64,000 bases of DNA from Tunturiibacter gelidiferens (GCF_014201335.1 NZ_JACHEB010000010.1:209018-273017), one strand, 5' to 3'; numbered from the stretch's first letter, positions 36,543 through 45,361 are shown. Notes: generated from the sequence alone by a model not told the origin. Numbers and translations are program-made.

Positions 36543-37049
36543 CTACAGCAGCTTGCCTTCTGAGAGATCCCGAATCAACCCAAGATCTGCCGCGAGAAAG
36601 TCATAGCCCGGCAGCTCCGTCAATGGAGCCCATCGCATATCGTTGAAGATTCGGTTCTCCAGCGCGCCATCGAACTCCTGCACCACAAAAAACTGAAGAT
36701 CAATCGCCCCGCCGTTCCGGTATTTGTGCCTCACCCGCGCCACTCGCCGGCCGATCACTGCCGTAATTCCCAGCTCCTCATTCAGCTCGCGAGCCAGAGC
36801 GTCCTCCGACGTCTCACCGGCCTCGATCTTCCCACCCGGGAACTCCCACTTCAGACTCATCGGCTGGTCCGGTTTCCGTTGACAGATCAATACTTCGCGT
36901 CCACGGCCGCCTTCACTCGGCTCCCCACGCAGAATCAGAGCCGCAACCACCAATCGGACTGGCTTCTGTACAGTGGCTTCAACATGCTCCTCGAGTTTGC
37001 GGATCGGCTCTCTCACCTGACTACAGATTAGACGATATTGGCAGCCCAA
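36543..37049 (-). CDS. Nudix hydrolase, MutT-like
   Basis: Up to 168 residues. The Nudix box is complete: G-K-I-E-A-G-E-T, then A-R-E-L-N-E-E-L-G-I, which fits GX5EX7REUXEEXGU. FPGGKIEAGE and LKWEFPGG suggest the MutT/8-oxo-dGTP diphosphatase group that cleans the nucleotide pool, though other substrates are possible. The longest frame begins at TTG 37049; a GTG at 37016 (VREPIRKLEE) is equally plausible. It is 19 bp downstream of the HAD phosphatase gene on the same strand. Confidence 0.85.
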   Translation of the reverse strand: MGCQYRLICSQVREPIRKLEEHVEATVQKPVRLVVAALILRGEPSEGGRGREVLICQRKPDQPMSLKWEFPGGKIEAGETSEDALARELNEELGITAVIGRRVARVRHKYRNGGAIDLQFFVVQEFDGALENRIFNDMRWAPLTELPGYDFLAADLGLIRDLSEGKLL

Positions 37050-37068
37050 AAGCTTCTATTCGCTTTAC

Positions 37069-37791
37069 TTAGGCCGGACGAACTGTTGCAGGATAGTAAA
37101 CCGGCCAGCCTTCCTGCGCACTTCGCTCAGACAGAGCCGCGGAAGGATTTACGGGAAACGCTCGTCGTGCGATGGCCAGCATCGCCGCGTCGTGGACCGA
37201 ATTCCCGAAGACCGCATCCGGCGCTGTCACACCCGCCCGCTTGAGCGATGCCACCTTGCCCTCGTCTGTCGGAACATCCAGAATCGTATCGGTCACCACC
37301 CCGTCCTTCACCTGTACCCGAGCCGCCAGCACCCGCTCAGCCGGAATCCCAAAGCGCTTCATTCCCTCTTCAATCACCCAATTATTCGTCGAGCTTACCG
37401 CCCAGATATCGACTCCTTTGCCACGAAGCTCGTCCACCAGCTCCTTCATCTCGGCAAAGATGTTCGGCTCAATCTGGCTGGCAAAGAAGTTCTTCGCCGC
37501 CCGCCGCAGCTCGTCTTCGCGCAGCCGCTGGTACATCTGCACCATCTCCCCACAGATCGCCACCTCAGACACTTCACCCTTCATATATCCGCGATATCGA
37601 GAGTCGATCCAGTCCGTCGCCTCTCGCGAGACAAGCCCCGTCTCGATCGTCCACTTCATAAAGCCGGTTCCGGCGTCTCCCGACCAAAGCGTTCCATCGC
37701 AATCAAACACGGCAACGGACGGAGAGAGGGAATAAACCGCCGAATGAAACTCCGACGTACTCAGGCGATTCACTGAAACAATATGGCTCAC
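37069..37791 (-). CDS. HAD-IB family phosphatase
   Basis: About 240 residues from GTG 37791; a TTG at 37836 and a GTG at 37773 are alternative starts, none with a clear ribosome-binding site. HAD motif I is VAVFDCDGTLW, motif II AVSSTNN, the lysine is in DEGKVASLKR, and motif III/IV is FGNSVHDAAML. The helical C1 cap is between motifs I and II, as in phosphoserine phosphatase (SerB) and related IB enzymes. The substrate is not identifiable. The 220-bp AT-rich stretch upstream is shared with the divergent stress-protein gene. Confidence 0.82.
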   Translation of the reverse strand: MSHIVSVNRLSTSEFHSAVYSLSPSVAVFDCDGTLWSGDAGTGFMKWTIETGLVSREATDWIDSRYRGYMKGEVSEVAICGEMVQMYQRLREDELRRAAKNFFASQIEPNIFAEMKELVDELRGKGVDIWAVSSTNNWVIEEGMKRFGIPAERVLAARVQVKDGVVTDTILDVPTDEGKVASLKRAGVTAPDAVFGNSVHDAAMLAIARRAFPVNPSAALSERSAQEGWPVYYPATVRPA

Positions 37792-38060
37792 GATCTTAAC
37801 TCTACTTTTCTGCGCGTCTCTTCCGCGCGTTGGCAAATGCGTCGACGGTTATATCTTCAATTTTACTACTCGCTCTACCCAAACATCGCCCTCTTCTGAT
37901 CGCAGTCACGTCTGAAATATCTAAAAAGATCTTCTGAAAGACGTAAATTGTTCGGAAAATATCACAAACTTTAACCTTTTTTTGATCTTGCAGCTGCGAA
38001 GCTCGTTCCTACGCAAACGTACTAATCGCTTGAGGCATCTCAACGGGTCGAGGAGCACTT

Positions 38061-38570
38061 ATGAGCGAGTTCAAACAACTTACCGGCACTGAAGGTCTCA
38101 AGAAAATTGGTTCACTCATCGAAGACATTCCGATTGCCATGCTTGTCACAACCGGAGAAGACGGCTCCTTCGAAAGCCGTCCTATGGCAACCCACATCAA
38201 AAACTTCGACGGTACCGTCTGGTTCTTGACCCCACTAAAGTCCGAGAAGGTTCACGAGATCAAAGATGACTCTCACGCCACTCTCGTCTTTTCCGACGCT
38301 GCCAACGCAAAATACATCTCCGCCAAAGGACGCGCCTACGTCAGTCAGGACCGGGCCAAAATTCACGAACTTTGGAACTCGATGTACAAAGCCTGGTTTC
38401 CCGCCGGCGAAGACGATCCCAACATCGCAGTCCTTCGCGTCGACATCACCGAAGCTGATTACTGGGAAGCTTCTTCCAGCAAGATCGTACGAGGCATCAA
38501 ATACCTCGCCGCAGCTGCAACCGGCGGCAAAGTCGACGTCGGCGAAGCAGGCAAAGCCGTAATCGCCTAA
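38061..38570 (+). CDS. General stress protein 26 / PNPOx-like flavoprotein
   Basis: 169 residues, a split-barrel fold. IPIAMLVTTGEDGSFESRPMA, FLTPLKSEKVHEI and VLRVDITEADYWE match the general stress protein 26 (pyridoxamine-phosphate-oxidase-like) family that binds FMN or FAD. GAGGAGC stands just before the ATG. The C-terminal tail is Ala/Gly-rich and ends in KAVIA. These proteins are induced by desiccation, osmotic and oxidative stress in many bacteria. The upstream 220 bp is unusually AT-rich for this genome and is the likely promoter region, but no sigma motif is certain. Confidence 0.88.
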   Translation: MSEFKQLTGTEGLKKIGSLIEDIPIAMLVTTGEDGSFESRPMATHIKNFDGTVWFLTPLKSEKVHEIKDDSHATLVFSDAANAKYISAKGRAYVSQDRAKIHELWNSMYKAWFPAGEDDPNIAVLRVDITEADYWEASSSKIVRGIKYLAAAATGGKVDVGEAGKAVIA

Positions 38571-38589
38571 AGCCCAGTGGGAGCCGCCA

Positions 38590-39222
38590 TTAGATCGGCG
38601 GCAACCCCTCCACCACGCTGACCCCGTCCGGCGGAACGAACGCAAAGTCCGCATCCTTCACTGGCACGTTCTCCTGCATCCCCGAGAAAGCAAACTCCGT
38701 CACCGCACCATCCACCTCTTCGAGCTTCATCCGCTCAATCGCCCCACCTGCCGTCACCCACAGCGACAACAACTTCACCCTTTGCGCCATCCCTTTCGGC
38801 ACGCCCGAGATCCGAAAACCCGCTCCATCCGCAGCCACCGTCAGGTTGTCGAGCTCTTTCTTCAGCTGAGTGTGCCCGAGCAAAAACCGCAGCGGCGACC
38901 GCAGATCATCCAACTGCTTCGCTGGCACCCGCGTCGCCTGAGCATCCCCTGGCGTATAAAACCAAGCGAACTTCCCATCCAGCACAAACACCTTACCGAC
39001 AGGCGCAGCGTAGCTCCACCGCATCCGCCCCGGCTTCTTCAGTAGCAGCGTACCTTCTTCCGAGCGATTCATCCCCATCCCCGCATAGCTCTCGGTGTAA
39101 TGAGCCCGCAGGGAACTCAGATGGTTGTAGTGATCGTCGACCTTACGCACCAACGCGTCGTTCTCCTGCGCAACCAGCGGAGCGCACAAGAACGACGCGA
39201 CTAAGACAGCCTTGGCCCACAT
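38590..39222 (-). CDS. lolA: LolA-like periplasmic lipoprotein carrier
   Basis: 210 residues with a cleavable signal peptide (AKAVLVASFLCAPLVAQE). LolA fold motifs: VDDHYNHLSSLRAHYTE, GTLLLKKPGRMRWSYAAP, KFAWFYTPGDAQA and ELDNLTV. LolA carries outer-membrane lipoproteins from LolCDE to LolB. Its ATG overlaps the stop of the upstream prepilin gene by one base (TAATG), so translation is coupled. It converges with the stress-protein gene; a short GCCGCC/GGCGGC hairpin spans the stop region without a poly-T. Confidence 0.85.
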   Translation of the reverse strand: MWAKAVLVASFLCAPLVAQENDALVRKVDDHYNHLSSLRAHYTESYAGMGMNRSEEGTLLLKKPGRMRWSYAAPVGKVFVLDGKFAWFYTPGDAQATRVPAKQLDDLRSPLRFLLGHTQLKKELDNLTVAADGAGFRISGVPKGMAQRVKLLSLWVTAGGAIERMKLEEVDGAVTEFAFSGMQENVPVKDADFAFVPPDGVSVVEGLPPI

Positions 39223-39749
39223 TACTGGATAGGCTGTGTGCAGTTGGTTCCACCTGCCGGGTCGTAGCGGATAGTGTTGTTCTCGTCCGTGCAGAAACCG
39301 CGGTCGCCGGTCTTTCCAATCGAGTTCGGCACCGCCGTAATCTCAAACGACGTGTACATATCCTGATTGTTCACCGTCACCTTGGTGCAGTTAGTGATTG
39401 CGAACGTATAGCCAGCCTTCTGCCCGCTCGCCAAATCCGGCGTAATCAGCTGCGCCGCCTGTGCCGTCGGCGCGCCAGACTTCGGATCGCCACCCAGCGT
39501 CGGCAACGAACAAGAAAACCCATTCGCCGGGTAAGCCGAGTTGTACTGCAGCTCCGCCTGTCCGATCGTTCGCAGCGACTGGACCGCCGACGTCTCCTGC
39601 GCCTGCTTCCTCAGCTTCAACAGCTGCGGAACCGCCAGCGTCATCAGGATCAGCATCACCGACATCACGATCAGCAGTTCGATCAGTGTAAATCCATCTT
39701 CGTTCCGTCGTACCTGTAGCCCTGCGCGCAACCGGTCCCGTGCATTCAT
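39222..39749 (-). CDS. Type IV prepilin-like protein (GspG/PilA class)
   Basis: 175 residues from the ATG at 39749 (a GTG at 39788 would add 13). The leader MNARDRLRAGLQVRRNEDG ends in glycine, followed by FTLIELLIVMSVMLILMTLAVP, the canonical prepilin cleavage/methylation site with glutamate at +5. The globular part holds cysteines (FSCSLPTL, NCTKV, FCTDE, NCTQ) that could form disulfides. It may be a minor pilin or type II pseudopilin. No pilus assembly gene is adjacent. Operon order: M16 protease, this gene, lolA. Confidence 0.88.
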   Translation of the reverse strand: MNARDRLRAGLQVRRNEDGFTLIELLIVMSVMLILMTLAVPQLLKLRKQAQETSAVQSLRTIGQAELQYNSAYPANGFSCSLPTLGGDPKSGAPTAQAAQLITPDLASGQKAGYTFAITNCTKVTVNNQDMYTSFEITAVPNSIGKTGDRGFCTDENNTIRYDPAGGTNCTQPIQ

Positions 39750-39812
39750 TGTCTTTTTCAATCCTCGGCAATTCTCGTTCTCTACCACCGAACAAACTCT
39801 ATCAGCAGGGAA

Positions 39813-41129
39813 CTAGCAGGCCAAATCTTCCCGCTCGATCTCCATCGTGCCAAGATTTCCAAGGAGCGTCAACGCCATCATCTCCGGCCGGAACAGCTCC
39901 TGCGCCAGAACCTGCACATCGGCCGTCGATACGGCTTCAATCTCTTGCATAATCTCGTCCACGCCAAAGAATCGTCCAAAGTACATCTGCTGCCGCGCGA
40001 GATTCGCCATCCTGCTGCCCGAGCTCTCAAGCCCGATCACCATATTGCTCTTCAGTTGATCCTTGGCTCGCTTCAACTCCACTTCGCTGACCGTCTCTTC
40101 CTTCAGACGCCGCAACTCCTGCAGGGTAAGCTGCAACACCTCCTGCGTCTTATCCACCGAGGTTCCCGCGTACACGCACAGCGAGCCGGTATCGCGGAAC
40201 GGGTTCATCTCCGAGTAGATCGAGTAAGCCAGCCCCCGGTCCTCGCGAATCGTCTGGAACAGCCGCGAGCTCATCCCGCCACCCAACATCGTGTTCATCA
40301 GGTAGACCACATAACGCCGCGAATCATTCACCGGAGGCGCCGGCATCCCCAGGCACAACTGAACCTGCTCCAGCGACTTCTTCCGCTTCAACGTAATGTG
40401 CGGCGTAGCCCTCGGCGCAGCTACCTTCGTCGGCACGCTATCCCCGCTGGCAGCCAGCGAGCCAAACTCCTTCTCCACCTGAGCCACAAAGGCATCGTGC
40501 TCCAGGTTGCCCGCAGCCGAAAACACCATATTCCTCGGCGTAAACTGCCCCGCATAAAAGTTCAGCAGCGTCTGCTGGTCGAAGCTCTTCACCGTCTTGA
40601 CGGTTCCCAGAATCGGACGTCCCAGCGCGTCGCCCTTCCAGAAGTTCTGCGTCCACACCTCGTGCACCAGGTAATCCGGATTATCCTCGTCCATCTTGAT
40701 CTCTTCCGAGATCACGCCCTTCTCGCGCTCCACGTCCTCAGGCGCAAAGGTTGGGTGCAACACCAGGTCCGACAGCACATCCAGCGCCGGCGCCACGTTC
40801 TCATCCAGCACCTTGATGTTGAAGCAGACTGTCTCCTTCCCGGTAAACGCGTCGAGATTGCCTCCAATCGTGTCCACCTCCCGGGCAATCTGCTGCGCCG
40901 ACCGCGAGGTCGTGCCCTTGAACACCATATGCTCGACAAAGTGCGAGATCCCATTCACCTCTGCCGCCTCATCTCGCGACCCAGACCCAACCCAGGCCCC
41001 CATCGAGACACTGCGCACGTGAGGCATCTTCTCGGTCAGTACCAGCAAACCATTCGACAAAACAGTTTTGCGGATATTCCGAGAGGCATTCTTCGAAACT
41101 ACGACATCTTCTACCATCGTTACAGACAT
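39813..41129 (-). CDS. M16 family zinc metallopeptidase
   Basis: 438 residues. The inverted zinc motif HxxEH is seen in ISHFVEHMVFKGT, with the third ligand region in LDAFTGKETVCFN and EREKGVISEEIKMDEDNP. The second, inactive M16 half follows with LGMPAPPVNDSRRYV and REDRGLAYSIYSEM. This is the processing-peptidase-like form of normal length (the active half plus the R/Y-bearing half in one chain). AAGGAG precedes the ATG by four bases. No signal peptide is seen. It is divergent from rlmN and 63 bp before the prepilin gene. Confidence 0.9.
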   Translation of the reverse strand: MSVTMVEDVVVSKNASRNIRKTVLSNGLLVLTEKMPHVRSVSMGAWVGSGSRDEAAEVNGISHFVEHMVFKGTTSRSAQQIAREVDTIGGNLDAFTGKETVCFNIKVLDENVAPALDVLSDLVLHPTFAPEDVEREKGVISEEIKMDEDNPDYLVHEVWTQNFWKGDALGRPILGTVKTVKSFDQQTLLNFYAGQFTPRNMVFSAAGNLEHDAFVAQVEKEFGSLAASGDSVPTKVAAPRATPHITLKRKKSLEQVQLCLGMPAPPVNDSRRYVVYLMNTMLGGGMSSRLFQTIREDRGLAYSIYSEMNPFRDTGSLCVYAGTSVDKTQEVLQLTLQELRRLKEETVSEVELKRAKDQLKSNMVIGLESSGSRMANLARQQMYFGRFFGVDEIMQEIEAVSTADVQVLAQELFRPEMMALTLLGNLGTMEIEREDLAC

Positions 41130-41265
41130 GAGGCTCCTTCAGACTCCATTGTTTCACAGCGCCGCCTGCGCCATCTTTCGTACCTATCGGAGTAGACTTA
41201 TATAGATGCTCCGGCAGTATCTCAAGCTTCTAATCAGTTTGATAAAAATAAATTAACTTATAATA

Positions 41266-42447
41266 ATGAGCAATTTAGAAGAAATTTCAAATCTAAAGGT
41301 TGAGATAAAATCTCTCTTTGGAGCCTCGCTTTCAGAGCTGACCGGTCTGATGGAGAGCCTCAATCAGTCTGCCTACCGGGCACGCCAGCTTTGCGAGGCC
41401 CTCTACGTTCAGCGCGTCCCCTCGCTCGACCAGATCACCACCCTCCCAGCCGCCCTACGCGAGGAGCTCAAAGCCGCAGGCCACACCGTCGGCCTTCCGG
41501 AGCTCCTCCAGACCGCGCATTCCATCGACGGTACCGAGCGCTACCTGGTTCGCATGGCCGACGGCGAGACCGTCGAGACCGTCTGGATGCCCGGAGGCGA
41601 CGGTGGCGAGCGCGGCGACGGCACCAAGGCCGCCGAGGAGGAAGAGCATCCCTCGCACGATGACGACGACTACAAGCGTGCCACCATCTGCATCTCCAGC
41701 CAAGTGGGCTGCGCCGTCAACTGCCAGTTCTGCCTCACCGCCAAACTCGGCATCCGCCGCAACCTCACCCCCGGCGAGATAGCCGGACAAGTTGCTGCGG
41801 TCCTCAACCGCCACAACGTTGAAGTCGGACGCGACCGAATCAACCTGGTTTTCATGGGCATGGGCGAACCATTTTTGAATTACATGAGCTTTATGGACGC
41901 CGTCCGCCTTCTCACTGGCCCCATGCGCATCCCCGAGTCCCGCATGACCGTCAGCACCTCCGGCATCCTGCCCGGTATAGAACAGTTCGCTCAAGAGACC
42001 GTCCGCCCCAAGCTGGCCGTCAGCCTCAACGCCTCCAACGATATTGTCCGCGAGTCCATTATGCCCATCACTCGCAAATGGAACATCGCCGCTCTACTCG
42101 AAGCCATCTCCACTGTTCCGCTGCGTCCTCGTGAACGCATCACCTTCGAGTACGTCCTGCTCGGTGGCATCAACGACCAGCGCGAACACGCGGACGAACT
42201 GATCGCCCTATTGAAAAATCTCCGCGCCAAAATCAACCTCATCGTCTGGAACTCTGGCCCCGGCATGCCCTTCCACGAGCCCACCCCACAGGATGTAGGC
42301 ATCTTCCAAAAACGTCTCCGCGACGGTGGCATCCCCGCCTTCATCCGCAAGCCCCGCGGCCGCGACATCTACGCTGCCTGTGGTCAGCTCAAACGCACGC
42401 TCGAGTCCCCACCTCCCACGCCCCTCATCGAGATTGCCACGCTCTAA
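41266..42447 (+). CDS. rlmN: RlmN, 23S rRNA (A2503)/tRNA (A37) C2-methyltransferase
   Basis: 393 residues. Radical SAM motif CAVNCQFC in QVGCAVNCQFCLTAK, SAM-binding GMGEPFLNY, and the second catalytic cysteine in YAACGQL near the C-terminus are all present. The protein methylates A2503 of 23S rRNA and A37 of some tRNAs. Between VETVWMPGG and RATICISS there is an insertion of about 27 residues rich in Gly, Glu and Asp (GERGDGTKAAEEEEHP, then SHDDDD), absent from E. coli RlmN. The ATG lacks a clear Shine-Dalgarno and lies in an AT-rich leader shared with the divergent M16 gene. Confidence 0.93.
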   Translation: MSNLEEISNLKVEIKSLFGASLSELTGLMESLNQSAYRARQLCEALYVQRVPSLDQITTLPAALREELKAAGHTVGLPELLQTAHSIDGTERYLVRMADGETVETVWMPGGDGGERGDGTKAAEEEEHPSHDDDDYKRATICISSQVGCAVNCQFCLTAKLGIRRNLTPGEIAGQVAAVLNRHNVEVGRDRINLVFMGMGEPFLNYMSFMDAVRLLTGPMRIPESRMTVSTSGILPGIEQFAQETVRPKLAVSLNASNDIVRESIMPITRKWNIAALLEAISTVPLRPRERITFEYVLLGGINDQREHADELIALLKNLRAKINLIVWNSGPGMPFHEPTPQDVGIFQKRLRDGGIPAFIRKPRGRDIYAACGQLKRTLESPPPTPLIEIATL

Positions 42448-42450
42448 GCT

Positions 42451-42608
42451 GTCCTCCCGGACGGGGCCTCCTACGCGGAGGGCGGTCACTTCGTGACGTG
42501 TATACCGCTTCGCGTGGTCGCGAATTCCGACCAACGGGAGGACAAGGCGAAGCTTTAAAAAGGCGTGCAAACGCCCGCCCTCCGCGCAGGAGGCCCGTCC
42601 GGCAGGAC
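42451..42608. repeat. Structured inverted repeat element
   Basis: Two arms of about 35 bases (42451-42486 and 42575-42608) are inverted copies with ~90% identity (for example GGACGGG and CCCGTCC; CGGAGGGCGG and CCGCCCTCCG). The ~88-base centre holds further self-complementary pieces: GTCCTCCCG with CGGGAGGAC, GGTCG with CGACC, and GCTTCGC with GCGAAGC. It lies directly after the rlmN stop. It resembles a REP/MITE-type palindromic element that could fold into a cruciform or long RNA hairpin. No coding frame is evident. Confidence 0.7.
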
Positions 42609-42721
42609 GCGGTCTTTAGAAAGCTGTCAATCCCCAAAACGCCAGAACTCCTTGCCAGACAGGGAGATAGACGTGGCGTATAAGTTCTACTCCACACGTT
42701 ATACTGGATATAGAACAAAAC

Positions 42722-42748
42722 AATGCCCCGACCTCAAGTCGGGGCATT
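42722..42748 (-). terminator. Rho-independent terminator (yvcK side)
   Basis: Perfect stem AATGCCCCGAC and GTCGGGGCATT with the loop CTCAA. On the minus strand the stem is followed by GTTTTGTTCT, so it ends the yvcK transcript; on the plus strand the tail TTGCCTTT is weaker. It may serve both converging genes. Confidence 0.82.
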
Positions 42749-42826
42749 TGCCTTTAAACCGTAAGGAGGGACAAGTGCACCCGGAAGTCCAGACCTAACC
42801 CATTATCTTTGAAGACTTTGCACACA

Positions 42827-43960
42827 CTAAGTACGGGGAGGGGATACCTGCCCGACACCCGCACCCGCAACCGCCAACGGACGCTCCATCCCCAACCCCA
42901 GCAGCCGCTCCGCCACAAGGTCATAATCATGCCGCAGTACGTCACCCTCGTGAACGAAGTTGCCTGTAACCGGCTCGACGCCCAGCGCCCGCACCCTGTC
43001 GAGATCAGGCTCGATCGGCTGTTGTCCCTCGCGAGCGTATTGCTCCAGTCGAATTGCGGAGATCTGCCCCGTGTTGATCAGCGCGTAGTCGAAGATAGGA
43101 GCCGTAACGCTGCCTGCATGCTGCATGATCTTCTCGATGTGTTCAGAAGCCGTCAGTCCCAGCGACTCGTTCGCCTGCGTCATCAGGTTGCACACAAATA
43201 CCTTCGTAGCAGGCGACGCAGCCAAAGCCTCAGGGATGCCGCGAACCAGCATATTCGTAATCAGCGACGTATAAAGCGAGCCCGGTCCCAGCGTAATCAG
43301 GTCAGCATTCGCAATCGCCTCTAACGTCTCCGGGAGCGGGTCCGCCAACTCCGGCTCCAATCGCAGTTCGACAATGCTGCGTTTACTCTTCGTGATATTG
43401 GTCTCGCCTCGCACCAGCGAGCCGTCATCCATATTCGCCGCCAGGGTCACGTTCGTATTCGTCGCAGGGTAGATCTTGCCTCTCGCGGCCAATATCTGCG
43501 ACGACATCTGCACTGCCTGCGCAAAATCTCCGGTGATATGCGACAAAGCAGCTACAAAAAGATTGCCGAAGCTATGTCCCTCCAAATCACCATGTTCAAA
43601 GCGATACTGAAACAATCGCGAGAGCAAATGCTCATCCTCGGAGAGGGCGACCAGGCAGTTCCGGATGTCTCCCGGAGGCAGCATCTTGAAGTCCTCGCGC
43701 AATCTCCCGGAAGACCCGCCATCATCCGTCACCGTCACCACGGCGGAAAGCTCCCGAATGATGCATCGCGCCTCGGGACAGGGCGGCACAGGAGGCCTCT
43801 CGACCCTTGCAGATTCGCCCAGACGAATCCCTCTCCTGCGCTCCGGAGTTACCACATACCGCTTCAGCCCCCGCAAAAGCGTGGACAAGCCCGTGCCCCC
43901 GCCGATGGCAACCACTCGCAGGTCTTTGTCTTTCGATTCGGTCAATTTAGGCGAAGGCAT
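42827..43960 (-). CDS. yvcK: YvcK/CofD-like gluconeogenesis factor
   Basis: 377 residues. VVAIGGGTGLSTLLRGLKRY at the N-terminus, VTVTDDGGSSGRLRED, and GDIRNCLVALS are the family signatures, as are NLITLGPGSLYTSLITN-like residues later (LITLGPGSLYTSLI). Proteins of this family bind UDP-GlcNAc and are needed for growth on gluconeogenic carbon sources and for normal cell-wall synthesis. An insertion of ~25 residues (RVERPPVPPCPEARC region) sits between the first two motifs. It is 61 bp downstream of the TPR gene, same strand. Confidence 0.92.
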   Translation of the reverse strand: MPSPKLTESKDKDLRVVAIGGGTGLSTLLRGLKRYVVTPERRRGIRLGESARVERPPVPPCPEARCIIRELSAVVTVTDDGGSSGRLREDFKMLPPGDIRNCLVALSEDEHLLSRLFQYRFEHGDLEGHSFGNLFVAALSHITGDFAQAVQMSSQILAARGKIYPATNTNVTLAANMDDGSLVRGETNITKSKRSIVELRLEPELADPLPETLEAIANADLITLGPGSLYTSLITNMLVRGIPEALAASPATKVFVCNLMTQANESLGLTASEHIEKIMQHAGSVTAPIFDYALINTGQISAIRLEQYAREGQQPIEPDLDRVRALGVEPVTGNFVHEGDVLRHDYDLVAERLLGLGMERPLAVAGAGVGQVSPPRT

Positions 43961-44021
43961 GCGCAGGTTCTCCTACACAAGCCTAAACGACGCGGCCGCT
44001 GTACCGGTTTGCAAATCGCGC

Positions 44022-44585
44022 TTAGACCTCGGGATAGAGCAGCTCCGTAAAGCGCGGATCGTCAGCCATATCCTGAAAGTCCGAATCCGCTCTTGCCTGG
44101 ATCCTGTTCCGTGGGTTCTGCCGGATAGCCTCGGTCAAATGCTCCAGGCAGCGATGAGAGTCGCCAGTCATGCTGGCCAGCACCGCCAGACCGTAAAAGG
44201 CATAGTCCGCCTTCTCGTTCGCCTGCAGGATCAAGGTAAAGTGCTCTCGCGCATCTTCGTAGTGACCGTCGTTCAGCAAGGAGATCGCATAGTCATATTG
44301 TTCTTCGCAGTTTGCGAAGTCATTCTTGCCCTTCGTCATCTGCTGCGAGCATGCAGTGGCATACATGCGGACGCGATCGCCCAGTTCACCCGCGCCGGCG
44401 GCCAGCATCTTGTCGAACGCAGCATGGGCCTTGTCGTACTTGCCCTCCTGCATCAATCGCAGAGCTGCTTCGTAGTGAGCCATCAGCTGCGCCCGGGCAT
44501 TGTCGTTTGTCTGAGGAATAGTTCCAGCGATCGTGCGTGGGACCCGCTTTATTGCTGGTGCTGCTGCTGTTTTTGTCTGAGCCAT
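44022..44585 (-). CDS. TPR-repeat protein
   Basis: 187 residues, cytoplasmic, no signal peptide. Helical repeats of TPR type: ALRLMQEGKYDKAHAAFDKML, AISLLNDGHYEDAREHFTLIL and GLAVLASMTGDSHRCLEHLTEAI. The N-terminal ~30 residues are Ala/Thr-rich, likely disordered. TPRs mediate protein contacts; the partner is unknown. The ATG 44585 has AGGA upstream. It lies 61 bp before yvcK, so co-transcription is likely. Confidence 0.82.
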   Translation of the reverse strand: MAQTKTAAAPAIKRVPRTIAGTIPQTNDNARAQLMAHYEAALRLMQEGKYDKAHAAFDKMLAAGAGELGDRVRMYATACSQQMTKGKNDFANCEEQYDYAISLLNDGHYEDAREHFTLILQANEKADYAFYGLAVLASMTGDSHRCLEHLTEAIRQNPRNRIQARADSDFQDMADDPRFTELLYPEV

Positions 44586-44773
44586 CGTAGTTCCTGTCGC
44601 CTAAGGCGTTTCTGAGCTCTCCCATTCTAACGGGTGCCCCAAAATTTGTTTGTTCTCGTGTCGGTTTTATACGCAGACCTGGCCGTCAGGTCAACCCCAC
44701 GTCCGTACAACCTATCGGTATCATCATCATTCGCGTCAGAACTATCCACCCAAACCGGCACACCGGGCCATCC

Positions 44774-45361
44774 TTACACGCGACCATATACCGCCGGGTT
44801 CAACTCGGGGTCGTTATACATCTTCATCTGCCGATAGAGCTTGAATCTCCGCCTCCCAGCCAGTACGTCACTCCAGAGCGCATCAAGACAAGCCGCCAGA
44901 TCGTCACGCTGTTCTTCGAGCAATGCCAGTCGGCTCGCATTTCGCGAACGATGCTCCTCTGTCGCGCTCGCCCGGTGAGCTTCCTCGTGTGTGTGATAGA
45001 TCTTCAACGCCAGGATAGAAAGCCGGTCGATCATCAGGCCAGGCGTCTCCGAGTGCAGTGGGGCGGCCGGATCCTGTTCCAGTCGGTCGATCAGCCACAC
45101 ATCCATCTTCTCTACCAGATCGTTGCGTCGCTGGTTCAGCGTATCGATCGCATGCTTTACCCTCACGATCTCCGCGTCCGGCGCGTCCGGAACCCGTGCA
45201 TTATCCTCCCCATGCCAGAGATCGAAGTTAGCCCGATGCTGTGCCATCGCCAACGCCATCAACCCATCCGCCCCCGTCGCAATGGCCACCTCGTTCTCTG
45301 TCTCATGCAGGCCAGCCGTCATGTCTTCCTGCATCCGCGTTATCAAAAGTGCGTCGAGCAT
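44774..45361 (-). CDS. DUF4254 protein
   Basis: 195 residues from the ATG at 45361, which has GGGAGGG four bases upstream; a longer frame to 45430 lacks such a site. The domain shows NFDLWHGEDNARVP, IVRVKHAIDTLNQRRNDLVEKMD and the conserved LSILALKIYHTHEEAHR. These match the DUF4254 family, which is found beside LPS and polysaccharide glycosyltransferases. It is alpha-helical, with no membrane segment; the biochemical function is unknown. It is 88 bp downstream of the GlcNAc-type transferase gene on the same strand, which fits an envelope-sugar role. Confidence 0.85.
   Translation of the reverse strand: MLDALLITRMQEDMTAGLHETENEVAIATGADGLMALAMAQHRANFDLWHGEDNARVPDAPDAEIVRVKHAIDTLNQRRNDLVEKMDVWLIDRLEQDPAAPLHSETPGLMIDRLSILALKIYHTHEEAHRASATEEHRSRNASRLALLEEQRDDLAACLDALWSDVLAGRRRFKLYRQMKMYNDPELNPAVYGRV

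Noticed and set aside
38583..38600. GCCGCC/GGCGGC hairpin between the stress protein and lolA
   Set aside because: Stem of only six pairs with no T-tract on either strand; it overlaps the lolA stop, so it is not called a terminator.
39945..41195. 416-codon plus-strand frame opposite the M16 protease
   Set aside because: Composition is Arg/His/Leu-rich with no domain; the minus-strand frame carries the HxxEH zinc motif and a ribosome-binding site.
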